From Desulfotignum sp. (GTDB lineage Bacteria; Desulfobacterota; Desulfobacteria; Desulfobacterales; Desulfobacteraceae): a stretch of DNA of 64,000 nucleotides. Each line of letters starts with the position of its first letter. The stretch's first letter is position 1. The stretch spans positions 1 to 64,000 of the forward strand of contig JAIPDL010000003.1 of assembly GCA_021737695.1 (NCBI GenBank), written 5' to 3'. A model generated the notes under the pieces. It saw only the letters and a list, made by a program, of their open reading frames with translations. It had not been told where the DNA came from and searched no databases. Below are positions 9,369 to 18,697 of the stretch, in pieces. The position numbers were made by a program, and so were the translations under genes.

Positions 9369-9808
9369 CACACCAGCCGGCAACCGGCCAGAATTCTCAT
9401 GGGCTGCAAGGAGAAATTGTCTGTGCCAATACCATTTTATATTGTGAAAAATGGCCGGAAACTCAGGCCTTTTACCGGACCGGACTCCAGTTGCCCGTGA
9501 CCGTGTCCAAAGACTGGTTCGTGGAATTCCGGATCACGGACACGGCCCGGCTGAGCATTGCCGACGTCAACCGCACTACCCGGAATACTACCCGGGGTCA
9601 AGGACATCTCATCACCTTTCAGGTCAAAGATATGGCAGAAACCCGGTCCCGGCTGTGCCGGGCCGGGCTGACTCCCACACCGGTCACCACCCACGCCTGG
9701 GGGGCGGAAGTGATGTATCTCACCGACCCTGAAGGCAATTGTCTGGAATTCTGGCACCTACCACATGACATTGATGCATCCCGGACAATCCAATCCCTGC
9801 CATGGTAA
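9365..9808 (+). CDS. VOC (glyoxalase/bleomycin-resistance fold) protein
   Basis: 147 residues from the ATG that overlaps the fprA stop (9365-9368). A longer frame start at 9293 lies inside fprA and is not credible. It shows the paired beta-alpha-beta-beta-beta units of the vicinal oxygen chelate fold, ending in the typical MYLTDPEGNCLEFWHL with the metal-ligand Glu. It is probably a metal-dependent lyase or isomerase, or a small-molecule binding protein. The substrate is unknown. Coupling to the flavodiiron gene suggests shared stress expression. Confidence 0.8.
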   Translation: MTHQPATGQNSHGLQGEIVCANTILYCEKWPETQAFYRTGLQLPVTVSKDWFVEFRITDTARLSIADVNRTTRNTTRGQGHLITFQVKDMAETRSRLCRAGLTPTPVTTHAWGAEVMYLTDPEGNCLEFWHLPHDIDASRTIQSLPW

Positions 9809-9849
9809 GCCCGAAAACATTTCCCAGGCGACTTTCAAGCAGGCTGCGG

Positions 9850-10031
9850 TCCCCGGCAGCACAGTGACAAAAAGGACTGAACCACACCGGCTCTCTGCCA
9901 AAGAACGGCCGATCAGGGGGGACCCCGGTAATGGGGGTAAAATCAAAGATGTTAGAAGTTTCAAAGCCGGCGCTGCGCAGAATATCGGTGGCGATGATAT
10001 TGGGGGCGGTGGAAATGCTGGTAAACGGACC
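9850..10031 (-). pseudogene. probable fragment of an unidentified protein gene in a 378-bp gap
   Basis: The gap 9809-10186 contains no intact gene. On the minus strand one frame from 10031 reads GPFTSISTAPNIIATDILRS and then AGFETSNIFDFTPITGVPP, which looks like real protein rather than random translation. It has no start codon and stays open into the VOC gene, where it is only a shadow. I cannot name the parent family. A start-less internal fragment suggests a deleted gene. Confidence 0.3.
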
Positions 10032-10186
10032 GCCCAGCAGACATCCTGCTGTTTGACATCACCATTGTCCGCTCCCTGGCATCGGATAGAGAACTTATAA
10101 GTACCAAACCCATTTTCGTTGACATTTCAATACAAAAAACCTATGACGATCTATACAAGAGTATCCCGTATTAAGGACAGATCCGT

Positions 10187-12169
10187 ATGGCAGAAAAACC
10201 CTCATATGAAGCGCTTGAAAAACGCGTTGCTTCGCTGGAGACGATCGCACGGCAGTTTGATCGGATGCAGGGCGAGTACAAGCAAACCCTGAACCTGTTG
10301 GAATCCCTTCTGGCATCCATCCCAACCCCCCTCTTTTACAAAGACACCCAGGGCAGATATATGGGCTGCAATCCGGCTTTTACAGAAATCATGGGGGTCA
10401 CAGACGAACAGATCCGCGGAAAGACCGTCCAGGACCTGTGGCCCAGCGATCAGGCCAGAATCTATCATCAAAAAGACCTCGAACTCATGGAAAACTCCTC
10501 CCGCCAGGTGTATGAATTCGAGGTGACAGACAAGGATAGCAACACCCGGCCCGTTATATACTACAAAAATGTTTTCCGGGATGAAACCGGGAACGTTGCC
10601 GGCCTGGTGGGGGGATTTACCGATATCAGTGAAATCCGTCATGCGCATGAGGAACTCCTCCAGCGCCAGCAGTTCCTTGAAGCGGTATTGTTCCATGCGC
10701 CCGACGCTATTATCACCCTTGACGTTCACCATCGGGTCACCGGATGGAACCCGGGTGCGGTCAAGATTTTTGGATATACCTCCGAAGAAGCGGTCGGGGT
10801 TCAGCTCGACGACCTGGTGGCCAGAGGAGAACATCAGGCCGAAGCCGGTACCAAGACCCAGCGGGTATTGTCCGGCAAACGGGTCGATGCCTTCACAACC
10901 GTTCGGTACCGAAAGGACGGGACCCCCATTCATGTCGTTGCGGCCGGCTCACCCATCCTGGTCGGAGGTATGCTGAAAGGCGTTGTGGCGGTCTATACGG
11001 ATATCAGCAAATATAAAAAAATGGAGCAGGCCCTTTGGGAAGCCCAGAAAATGAACGCTATCGGGACCCTGGCCAGCGGTATCGCCCATGATTTCAACAA
11101 CCTGTTGATGGGTATCCAGGGGCGGGTTTCCCTGATAGAGATGGACCAGAATCCCGGCAATCCCCACTCTGAACACATCGCTGCCATCGAGGAGTACGTC
11201 AAAAGTGCCGTGAATCTGACAAAACAGCTCCTCGGGTTCGCCCAGGGGGGCAAGTATGAAGTGACACCCATCGATATCAACGAATTGATCAAACACAGTA
11301 CAGCCATGTTCGGCCGCACCAGCAAGGGGATCCGCATTCAGACAAAAACCTGGCCCAAACCATTGGTGGTCGAGGCTGACAAAAGACAGATCGAACAGGT
11401 GCTGCTCAATCTCTATGTCAATGCATTACATGCTATGCCCGGTGGAGGTGAGCTCCGTTGTGAAACACATGCCATAAAGCTCGATCAGAAAACCGACCCT
11501 TCCTGCCCCGTACGGCCGGGACACTATGTAATGATTTCCATATCAGATACAGGCACGGGCATGACAAAAGAGGTTCTGAAAAAGGTGTTCGACCCTTTTT
11601 TCACAACCAGGAACAGGGGGCGGGGAACCGGACTGGGGCTTGCGTCTGCCTATGGGATCGTAACCAATCACGGCGGAATGATCACGGCAGACAGCCGGGT
11701 GGGTCACGGAAGCACCTTTACCATTTACCTGCCCGGGAGCCAGAAAAATGTCGAGTCGGAAAAGCCCGTGGAAAAAACACTGGCAGGAGGGACTGAAACC
11801 ATCCTGCTGGTCGACGATGAGGCGATGATTCTTGATGTGGGCAGGGATATGCTGGAAAGAATGGAATATCGGGTTGTCACCGCCGATAGTGGTGAATCGG
11901 CTTTATCGCAGCTGTCAAAGCTGAATGGAGAAGTGGATCTGGTTGTTCTGGATCTCATCATGCCGGGAATGAGCGGCGCAAAAGTCTTTGACAAGATCCG
12001 TGAATGGGATCCGACAATACCGGTGATATTGTCCAGCGGCTACTCCATCAACGGTCAAGCCACGGAACTGCTGGAACAAGGGTGCAATGGGTTTATCCAG
12101 AAACCTTACGGCATCCGGGAGCTGGGTGAAAAAATCAGGTGTGTGCTGGACGAAAAAAACGCATCCTGA
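10187..12169 (+). CDS. soluble PAS-PAS hybrid histidine kinase with C-terminal receiver
   Basis: 660 residues with no membrane segment. A short coiled coil (1-40) precedes PAS1 (about 41-150), PAS2 (about 163-275), HisKA with the phospho-acceptor His301 in SGIAHDFNN, an HATPase_c domain (about 395-515, with DTGTGM and GRGTGLGLA) and a receiver domain (about 532-655) whose phospho-acceptor is the first Asp of LDLIMPGM. It senses a cytoplasmic signal, possibly redox, but no haem or flavin motif is evident. It stands alone, without a response-regulator partner next to it, so its output goes elsewhere. Confidence 0.92.
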   Translation: MAEKPSYEALEKRVASLETIARQFDRMQGEYKQTLNLLESLLASIPTPLFYKDTQGRYMGCNPAFTEIMGVTDEQIRGKTVQDLWPSDQARIYHQKDLELMENSSRQVYEFEVTDKDSNTRPVIYYKNVFRDETGNVAGLVGGFTDISEIRHAHEELLQRQQFLEAVLFHAPDAIITLDVHHRVTGWNPGAVKIFGYTSEEAVGVQLDDLVARGEHQAEAGTKTQRVLSGKRVDAFTTVRYRKDGTPIHVVAAGSPILVGGMLKGVVAVYTDISKYKKMEQALWEAQKMNAIGTLASGIAHDFNNLLMGIQGRVSLIEMDQNPGNPHSEHIAAIEEYVKSAVNLTKQLLGFAQGGKYEVTPIDINELIKHSTAMFGRTSKGIRIQTKTWPKPLVVEADKRQIEQVLLNLYVNALHAMPGGGELRCETHAIKLDQKTDPSCPVRPGHYVMISISDTGTGMTKEVLKKVFDPFFTTRNRGRGTGLGLASAYGIVTNHGGMITADSRVGHGSTFTIYLPGSQKNVESEKPVEKTLAGGTETILLVDDEAMILDVGRDMLERMEYRVVTADSGESALSQLSKLNGEVDLVVLDLIMPGMSGAKVFDKIREWDPTIPVILSSGYSINGQATELLEQGCNGFIQKPYGIRELGEKIRCVLDEKNAS

Positions 12170-12262
12170 TTCAAAACATAAAAACGCGAATGGAGTTTTT
12201 ACGTATACAAGGTTTAAAAGTCGTCCCAAAAAGTCAATCTATCAAAATTCAGTCAGGTGCCA

Positions 12263-12284
12263 GCTGAAAATTCAGATTTTCAGC
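12263..12284. terminator. bidirectional hairpin between convergent genes
   Basis: GCTGAAAAT pairs perfectly with ATTTTCAGC around the loop TCAG, between the kinase stop (12169) and the convergent MoeA-like stop (12362). The position and symmetry fit a terminator used from both sides. No long T-run follows. Confidence 0.5.
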
Positions 12285-12361
12285 CCAAATTTCTGTCAAC
12301 TTTTGTATCAGGAAAATATCTTCACCCTCATCAGACCCGAAAGAAGATCAAATCGAAACAA

Positions 12362-13393
12362 CTACATTCCTTTGCCGAACGGGCAATGGGGGTAGACACA
12401 TTCCGGGCAGTCCTGGCACAGACCGCCATGGCCCAGGAAGGCCAGTTCTTTTTTGCCGATATGTTCGCCGGTCAGCAGCCGGGGTAAAATGAGATCCAGC
12501 ACCGTGGTCCGGTGGTGAAGTCCGCAGGCAGGCACCCCGACCACGGGAACCGTTCCGATATAGGCCACCATGACCATGGCGCCGGGCAGGGCTGCAGCCC
12601 CGTAATGCATCTCATCGGCACCTGCCCGGTGAATGCCTTTCCGGGTCACATCGTCCGGGTCCACGCTCATGCCCCCGGTGAGCAGAAGTAAATCACACCC
12701 GTTTTTGAGATGGGTCTCGACAGCCTGTTGAATCAGATCGGCATCATCCGGCGCAAACAAAATGCCGGACACCATTGATCCCAGATCTGCCAGCTTGCTT
12801 TCCAGAATCGGAGCGAATTTATCCGTGATCAGGCCGCTGAACACTTCATTGCCCGTGATCACAATACCCGCACGCCGGGAGATCAAGGGAAGGACTTTTA
12901 AAATACCGCCGTTTTGGGAGGCAATGGCTGCGGCCCGTTCCACGGGGGCTTTTTGCATCACCAGGGGAACAGCCCTTGTGGCTGCCACCTGACGCCCCCG
13001 GGTGACCCGGGTATCGCTGTGCAAGGAGGCGCACATCACCTCATCCACCATGTTGAAGGCGGCCAGAGCGGCCTTGTCCACATTCAGAAGCCCGTCCCTT
13101 TCCGCATACAGGCAGATTTTGCCTTCTTTCGGGTTATCCTGCCAGACCACCCCTTCTCCGGCCAGACCCTGCGCCAGGATGGCGGCGGCCTGGTCCTCAT
13201 GGATTTCATCTTCGTCCAGGTCGATGAGATACAAATGGTTTTTCCCCAGTTTCTGCAAATGACAGATATCTTCATCACATACGGTGTGGCCTTTTTTGAA
13301 CGCCGGGCCTTTGAACTCTCCCGGCCTGATTTCCGTGATGTCATGGGCCAGGGGTTTTCCCACCGCATCTGTGACACGAATTTTTTTCAACAT
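12362..13393 (-). CDS. molybdopterin-binding (MoeA/MoCF-type) protein with C-terminal cysteine cluster
   Basis: 343 residues. The centre (about 175-310) is a MoCF domain: IVITGNEVFSG, LLLLTGGMSVDPDD and VVGVPACGLHH resemble the MPT-binding loops of MoeA and MogA. The N terminus resembles the short MoeA-like proteins of anaerobes and lacks full MoeA domains I and II. The C terminus ends in CQDCPECVYPHCPFGKGM, which could hold Zn or Fe-S. It is followed upstream, 15 bases away, by an FmdE-family gene. Both are divergent from a Mo-bisMGD enzyme operon, so a role in molybdenum cofactor delivery or sensing is likely but not shown. Confidence 0.8.
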   Translation of the reverse strand: MLKKIRVTDAVGKPLAHDITEIRPGEFKGPAFKKGHTVCDEDICHLQKLGKNHLYLIDLDEDEIHEDQAAAILAQGLAGEGVVWQDNPKEGKICLYAERDGLLNVDKAALAAFNMVDEVMCASLHSDTRVTRGRQVAATRAVPLVMQKAPVERAAAIASQNGGILKVLPLISRRAGIVITGNEVFSGLITDKFAPILESKLADLGSMVSGILFAPDDADLIQQAVETHLKNGCDLLLLTGGMSVDPDDVTRKGIHRAGADEMHYGAAALPGAMVMVAYIGTVPVVGVPACGLHHRTTVLDLILPRLLTGEHIGKKELAFLGHGGLCQDCPECVYPHCPFGKGM

Positions 13394-13408
13394 CCTGGAT
13401 CCTCCTTT

Positions 13409-14038
13409 TCAAATGACCGGTGACTGGTCCATATCCGGCCAGGTGATCTCCCTGGCATGGGAAAAATATCCCTGGCCGGCGCAAACCCTGCACACAGGCC
13501 GGCCATTTTCCATCCTGTGCCGGCCGTCTCTGACCACCTGGCCGCACCGGGTGCAGGTCACCTTCTGCCGGGTGGGACCGGGCAGGTCCAGTTCATCCAC
13601 CGCCACATGGACGGACTGCACCCGGAACAGCACATTTTCAGGCATACGCTGATAAGCAGTCAGCTGTTGTCCTCTTTGATCTGCGATCTCCGGGGCATAG
13701 ACACCACACAGATCCCGGGAGTCTTCCGTGGAAAGCACCCGAAAAGACTGCCCCGTTTCCAGGTTGACAAAGGTGGCGGCCATGATCCCGTAATCCATGA
13801 ATTTGAGGCTTCGCCGGCCCAGTTTGACGCCCGTGATATGGGCCACGGCATCGGCCGTGCACCGGTCCATCTCCACATACACCAGCAGTTTTTTGATCTG
13901 CTCCCGGCAACCGGCGGGGTTGTCCAGACCGATGAGCCGGCATCCGAGCATGGCCATTCTCACCCCCACCACCTGGCCCGGGCACAGGTGCCCGTGGGCT
14001 GCGGCCGAACGTTTCAACAGGGTTTCAAAAGCGTCCAT
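13409..14038 (-). CDS. FmdE family protein with C-terminal zinc finger
   Basis: 209 residues. The N terminus HGHLCPGQVVGVRMAMLG is the FmdE signature, with the Cys and His that bind metal in structures of this family. The C terminus has a four-cysteine finger (CTRCGQVV and PVCRVC). The name comes from formylmethanofuran dehydrogenase subunit E, but standalone members occur widely beside molybdenum enzymes in non-methanogens and their function is unknown. It is the first gene of a minus-strand pair. Its promoter region contains two FNR-type palindromes shared with the divergent oxidoreductase operon. Confidence 0.85.
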   Translation of the reverse strand: MDAFETLLKRSAAAHGHLCPGQVVGVRMAMLGCRLIGLDNPAGCREQIKKLLVYVEMDRCTADAVAHITGVKLGRRSLKFMDYGIMAATFVNLETGQSFRVLSTEDSRDLCGVYAPEIADQRGQQLTAYQRMPENVLFRVQSVHVAVDELDLPGPTRQKVTCTRCGQVVRDGRHRMENGRPVCRVCAGQGYFSHAREITWPDMDQSPVI

Positions 14039-14112
14039 GTGGGTCCTTGATTCAATAAAGGGTTCAATACATAACGTAGACTGAGTATAAAGGCAGACCA
14101 GAGGTGCCGTCC

Positions 14113-14126
14113 TTGATATAGATCAA
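14113..14126. promoter_or_regulatory. FNR-type palindrome, FmdE-proximal
   Basis: TTGATATAGATCAA is a perfect TTGAT-N4-ATCAA palindrome in the 208-bp divergent region. It is 75 bases from the FmdE start and 121 bases from the oxidoreductase start. Confidence 0.7.
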
Positions 14127-14147
14127 ATTCCGAAAAAGTTGTAAAAC

Positions 14148-14161
14148 TTGATCTGAATCAA
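14148..14161. promoter_or_regulatory. FNR-type palindrome, oxidoreductase-proximal
   Basis: TTGATCTGAATCAA is a second perfect TTGAT-N4-ATCAA palindrome, centred 35 bp from the first and 86 bases before the oxidoreductase start codon. A pair at this distance could control both divergent operons by anaerobic or nitrosative signals. Confidence 0.7.
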
Positions 14162-14246
14162 TTCCCGATGAATCCGGCTGTGATATGTCCATATCATAAG
14201 AACAAACATACGCTGAAAAAACTATCAAGCCAAGGGAGGAGTCGTC

Positions 14247-16787
14247 ATGGGTGTCAATCGCCGTGAATTTATCAAAACCAGTCTGGCTGCCGGGGCGCTG
14301 ACGTCCCTGGATCTGAAGTTCATGCGGTTTGCAGGGTCTGCGGCCGCCTCTGCCGGGTCCAAAGGAGAAACCGTCACCCGGACCACCTGCTCCCCCAACT
14401 GCACCGGGGCCTGCGGGTTCAACGTGCATGTCACAGACGGCCGCATCACCACCCTGATCCAGGCGGCGGACTATCCGGAAGACAGTTACAATCCCCGAGG
14501 CTGCCTGCGGGGACTGTCCATGATGAACCTGGTGTACGGCAAGGACCGGATCAAATATCCGCTGATCCGCACTGGACCCCGGGGCAGCGGCGAATTCCGC
14601 CGGGCCTCCTGGGATGAGGCCCTGGACTACACGGCGGACAAACTCAGGCAAATCACGAAAAAATACGGGTCCCACGCCATCGCCATCACGGTCCAGGTGC
14701 CCGGCACCGGCTATGTGCACAAAGGCGCGTTCGTTCGCCTGGCCGGACTGGCCAACTGGACCATCCACCACGGGTATGACCAGAACGGAGACCTGCCCAT
14801 GTTCTGGCCCATGACCTTCGGGGTCCAGACCGAAGAGCTGGAATCCCTGGAATGGCCCAATGCCGGGTATACCATTGTACTGGGGTCCAATCTGGTGCAG
14901 ACCCGGCTGCCGGATGTGCACCATCTCATCGAAGCCAAAAAGACCGGCAAGGTGGTGGTGGTGGACCCGGATTTCTGCTCTACCGCATCCAAGGCGGATG
15001 AATGGGTGTCCATCCAGCCGGACACGGATGCGGCCCTGGCCCTGGGCATGGCCCGGGTGATCATTGACCGGGAGTTGTATGACAAGTCTTTTCTCCAGGA
15101 TTTTACGGATATGCCCGTGCTGGTTCGCAAAGACACGGGCAAACGGCTTCTGGCCGGACAGGTCAGGGACCTGAAACGCCAGGCGGATCAGATGACAATT
15201 CCCGAATACCGGGACCTGTTTGTGGTGTCCCGGGACAACCGCCTCGTCATTCTGGATCCCGAACACCTGGCTCCCACCCGGGCGGATCTGGAGGGAACGG
15301 TCACTGTCGAACTGACCGACGGTACCCGGGTGGAAGCAGCAACTGTGTTTTCACTGCTCAAAGAGATGCTGGCCGAATATTCTTTAGAAACCGTGGCACA
15401 GATCACCGGGGCCCCGGCCCAAACCATTGAACGCATCGCTGTGGAGGCTGCCACCCGCACACCCCTGCACATTGTGTACGGGGCCTCCAACTACCAGTGG
15501 TACCACGGGGACCTCAAGGGCCGGTCCCTGTCCCTTCTGCCGGTGCTCACCGGCAGCATCGGGGTCAGCGGGGGCGGCATCTCCACCTATGCCGGCCAGT
15601 ACCGGATCCGGTTTGACGTCAGTGAATGGTGGCTTCCCAAACAGGGAAAACTCAACTGGGTGCCTTACCTGCATTTTCTGAACGGCGGCGGTCCCCGGTA
15701 TCCGGAAAACGGCATCAAAGCCATGATCGGGGGATGGGGCAATCCCTTTGACCAGCACAACATGTCCAACGCCCTCAGGGACCGGGCCGCTTCCGGGGAT
15801 ATCGAGTTCGTGGCCACGTTTGACTTCAGCATGACCACCTCCTGCCAGTGGTCGGATGTGGTGTTCCCGGCCACCACCTGGTATGAAAATTATGAACTCA
15901 CCGCCACCATCCTGCATCCCTATCTCCAGCTCCAGGAACCGGCCATTGCGCCGCTGTTCGAGGCCCGCACCGGACTGGCACTCATGCGGGGACTGGCAAA
16001 ACGCCTGAATCCGGACTGGGAGGCCCTGTTCTACCCGGACATGGATGACACGGCCGCCTCCCTTGAGATCATCGACCTGCTGCTGAAAACCGGGGGCATG
16101 GAAACCAGAGGGATTACCCTGGACATGGTGAAAAAAGGCCCGGTGCGGCTGCATTCCACTGCTCCTGATGACCGCCAGGTGCCGTTCTATGAACAGGTCC
16201 ATGACCGGGTCCCGTTTCCGCCCCCCAGCTACCCGGCCCCGCTGCCGGCCACGGCAAGGTTCGTGAAATCCGGGCGCATCGAATTCTACAAGGATGAGGA
16301 TCTGTTTCTGGCCGAAGGCGAACAACTGCCGGTGAACAAACCCACCTTTGAAGACACCGAATACAAAGAAGATCCAGACGCTTTGACCAAATATCGGCTG
16401 CGGTTTGTAACCAAAAATTCTTTGTACCGGGTTCATTCCACCCATTCCAACAATGTGTGGCTCAATGAACTCCAGGGCCACAAACCCAAGATGTTTTTGA
16501 ACCCGGCGGATGCGGCGGAGCGCAACATTGCGGCTCACGATCTGGTGGAGGTGTACAACAACCGGGGCAAAACCCGGGCCTGGGCCGTCATTGATCCCGG
16601 CTGCCGCCAGGGCACCCTGATATTTGAACAGGGGTGGTGGGCCAAATACCTCCAGGATGAGTCCTATAATTCCCTGACCCGGGCATGGATCAAGCCGCTT
16701 CACGAAATTTATTTTGTCCCGGGCATCTGGTCCCCCACCACCGTGTGGAACGAGTGCCTGGTGGATGCAAGGAGGATCACCACATGA
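14247..16787 (+). CDS. Tat-exported Mo-bisMGD oxidoreductase, type II DMSO reductase-like catalytic subunit
   Basis: 846 residues. The N terminus NRREFIKTSLAAGALTSLDL is a twin-arginine signal (RREF), so it is periplasmic or membrane-attached outside. A [4Fe-4S] motif follows as C-x3-C-x3-C with a distal Cys in NPRGCLRG. The spacing and CTGAC resemble the NarG/SerA/DdhA branch, but the usual first ligand His is Cys here. The segment TRLPDVHHLIEAKK is where that branch has its Asp molybdenum ligand. Its partners are a four-cluster ferredoxin subunit, NrfD and a TorD-like chaperone. The substrate (oxyanion, S-oxide, N-oxide or sulfur compound) cannot be read from the sequence. Confidence 0.88.
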   Translation: MGVNRREFIKTSLAAGALTSLDLKFMRFAGSAAASAGSKGETVTRTTCSPNCTGACGFNVHVTDGRITTLIQAADYPEDSYNPRGCLRGLSMMNLVYGKDRIKYPLIRTGPRGSGEFRRASWDEALDYTADKLRQITKKYGSHAIAITVQVPGTGYVHKGAFVRLAGLANWTIHHGYDQNGDLPMFWPMTFGVQTEELESLEWPNAGYTIVLGSNLVQTRLPDVHHLIEAKKTGKVVVVDPDFCSTASKADEWVSIQPDTDAALALGMARVIIDRELYDKSFLQDFTDMPVLVRKDTGKRLLAGQVRDLKRQADQMTIPEYRDLFVVSRDNRLVILDPEHLAPTRADLEGTVTVELTDGTRVEAATVFSLLKEMLAEYSLETVAQITGAPAQTIERIAVEAATRTPLHIVYGASNYQWYHGDLKGRSLSLLPVLTGSIGVSGGGISTYAGQYRIRFDVSEWWLPKQGKLNWVPYLHFLNGGGPRYPENGIKAMIGGWGNPFDQHNMSNALRDRAASGDIEFVATFDFSMTTSCQWSDVVFPATTWYENYELTATILHPYLQLQEPAIAPLFEARTGLALMRGLAKRLNPDWEALFYPDMDDTAASLEIIDLLLKTGGMETRGITLDMVKKGPVRLHSTAPDDRQVPFYEQVHDRVPFPPPSYPAPLPATARFVKSGRIEFYKDEDLFLAEGEQLPVNKPTFEDTEYKEDPDALTKYRLRFVTKNSLYRVHSTHSNNVWLNELQGHKPKMFLNPADAAERNIAAHDLVEVYNNRGKTRAWAVIDPGCRQGTLIFEQGWWAKYLQDESYNSLTRAWIKPLHEIYFVPGIWSPTTVWNECLVDARRITT

Positions 16788-17458
16788 GACGAGGAATGGT
16801 CATCGACCTGGAAAAATGTATCGGATGCCGGTCCTGTGCCGTGGCATGCAAGCAGCACAATGCCCAGCCCGCCGGCAGCTGGTGGAACCGGGTGGTCACA
16901 CCCGGCAGCGACCGCCACCTGACGGCATCGACCCCGGAGAATCTGTATTTTCTGCCCATCCACTGCCAGCACTGCAACAACGCCCCCTGCGTCAAGGTGT
17001 GTCCGGTGGGGGCCACCTATCAGACGGATGACGGTACTGTACTCATCGATTTTGAGCGGTGCATCGGGTGCCGGTACTGTATGGCGGCCTGCCCTTACGG
17101 GGTGCGGCAGTTCAACTGGGAATCTTCCAAAGACGGCATGCAGCGGTATGAATACCAGAACAACTATACCTATGGATATCCCGACCCCTTCCGTCTGGAC
17201 GGCCGGCTGGTGTATTCACCGGTGCGCATCAAGGGGGTGGTGGAAAAATGCCATTTCTGCGCCCATTACCAGGCACAAGGGCTGGATCCGGCCTGTGTCC
17301 GGGCCTGCCCGGGAAAAGCCCGGCACGTGGGGGATCTGGATGATCCGGACAGCCGGGTATCTCAAATGATCCGGCAGATGAACGGATTTACCCTGCTGCC
17401 GGAAAAAGGCACCCGGCCCAATGTGTATTACCTGCCCCCCAAACGAAAGGAGGTATGA
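16784..17458 (+). CDS. four [4Fe-4S] ferredoxin subunit (DmsB/PsrB/NrfC type)
   Basis: 224 residues from the ATG overlapping the catalytic-subunit stop. Four cysteine groups are visible: CIGCRSCAVAC, CQHCNNAPCVKVC, CIGCRYCMAAC, and CHFCAHYQAQGLDPACVRAC. They make the standard electron wire from the molybdenum enzyme to a membrane quinone protein. There is no signal peptide, so export must be together with the Tat-bearing partner, as in related complexes. The stop region overlaps the next gene. Confidence 0.93.
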   Translation: MRRGMVIDLEKCIGCRSCAVACKQHNAQPAGSWWNRVVTPGSDRHLTASTPENLYFLPIHCQHCNNAPCVKVCPVGATYQTDDGTVLIDFERCIGCRYCMAACPYGVRQFNWESSKDGMQRYEYQNNYTYGYPDPFRLDGRLVYSPVRIKGVVEKCHFCAHYQAQGLDPACVRACPGKARHVGDLDDPDSRVSQMIRQMNGFTLLPEKGTRPNVYYLPPKRKEV

Positions 17459-17460
17459 AA

Positions 17461-18693
17461 ATGGGTGTTTCCAAAAAAATCAGCCTGACCGTTTTCGGCC
17501 TGATCATGGCCGCCGGGGCATTGATGTGGCTCATCCAGCTGTGGAGAGGCCTGATTCTTACGGACATGAACAATGCCTATTCCTGGGGGCTGTATGTATC
17601 GGCCCTGGCATTTTTTGTGGGCAATGCCGCCGGCGGCCTGGTGCTCAGCTCCATGATCTATCTGTTCGGGGTCACGGCCCTCAAGCCCTTTGCCCGGATC
17701 GGTGCCCTGTGCGCTTTCGCCAATGTGGCGGCAGCCATGCTCATCGTGCTCCCGGACCTGGGGCGGCCCTTCCGGGTGCTCAACCTGCTGCTGCATCCCC
17801 AGATCATGTCGCCCCTGGTGTGGGATGTGATCGTGCTGAACCTGTATGCGGGCCTGTCTTTGATCTATCTGTATCTCTTGATGCTGCCGGACCTGGCCGC
17901 CCGCACCGGAATACTGAAAAAAATCACCCTGCCGGTAAAAGACCCTGCCGGATTTTCCGATACATGGGCCCGGAGGCTGGCCCCGTTTTCTTTGGTGGCG
18001 GCCGTGGGCATCCATGTGGTGACGGCCTGGATTTTTGCCACCCAGGGGGCCCGGGGCTGGTGGCACACCGCCGTGATGGCCCCGGATTTCGTTGCCGCGG
18101 CCCTGGCTTCCGGCACGGCCGTGGTGATGCTGGTGGCGGTGCTGTGTTACGGCACGGCAGACAAATTCCAGAGCGCCTTTCGCATCATGGCGATATTTAT
18201 CGCCACCGCATTTTTCATCCATATTTTTCTCATGTACAATGACTTTGTGATCCATGCCTGGTACGGCACCGACCATGCCAGAGAAACCCTGGCCATCACC
18301 CTGCAGGAATACGGCCTGGCCCACGCCTTTGAGGTGCTGGCACCGCTGGCCGGGGTGGTACTGCTGCTCAACGCGAGGGTACGCAAAACCATGTCCGGCA
18401 TCATGGCGGGCTGCCTGTTGATCATCGCCGGCATCTTTATCCACCGGATACTGCTCATGCCGGCGGCCTTCAACCAGATGCCCCTGACCCTGGCGCCTCT
18501 GGGCAGCCAGCATACCCTCTGGTCCGTGCCCATTGCCTCGGGCCGGTATGCGCCGCCCGCAGAGACCTTTGTCTCCCATCACAGCTATTTTCCCACCCTG
18601 GTGGAGATATTGATTTTTGCCGGGGTTCTCTCGTTTGTGTGCGCCCTCATCCTGGTGGCCGTTCACCAGCTGCCCGTGGTCAAGGAGGGATAA
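17461..18693 (+). CDS. NrfD/PsrC-type integral membrane quinone-interacting subunit
   Basis: 410 residues from ATG 17461, preferred over 17455 because AAAGGAGG ends seven bases before it and only one base before the other. Hydrophobic stretches predict about ten transmembrane helices, with the family pattern LYVSALAFFVGNAAGGLV early and repeated RPFRVLNLLLHP-type loops. NrfD proteins are the membrane anchor and exchange electrons with the menaquinone pool. With the two upstream subunits this makes a CISM-type complex. The direction of electron flow is not fixed by the sequence. Confidence 0.92.
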   Translation: MGVSKKISLTVFGLIMAAGALMWLIQLWRGLILTDMNNAYSWGLYVSALAFFVGNAAGGLVLSSMIYLFGVTALKPFARIGALCAFANVAAAMLIVLPDLGRPFRVLNLLLHPQIMSPLVWDVIVLNLYAGLSLIYLYLLMLPDLAARTGILKKITLPVKDPAGFSDTWARRLAPFSLVAAVGIHVVTAWIFATQGARGWWHTAVMAPDFVAAALASGTAVVMLVAVLCYGTADKFQSAFRIMAIFIATAFFIHIFLMYNDFVIHAWYGTDHARETLAITLQEYGLAHAFEVLAPLAGVVLLLNARVRKTMSGIMAGCLLIIAGIFIHRILLMPAAFNQMPLTLAPLGSQHTLWSVPIASGRYAPPAETFVSHHSYFPTLVEILIFAGVLSFVCALILVAVHQLPVVKEG

Positions 18694-18697
18694 CGCC

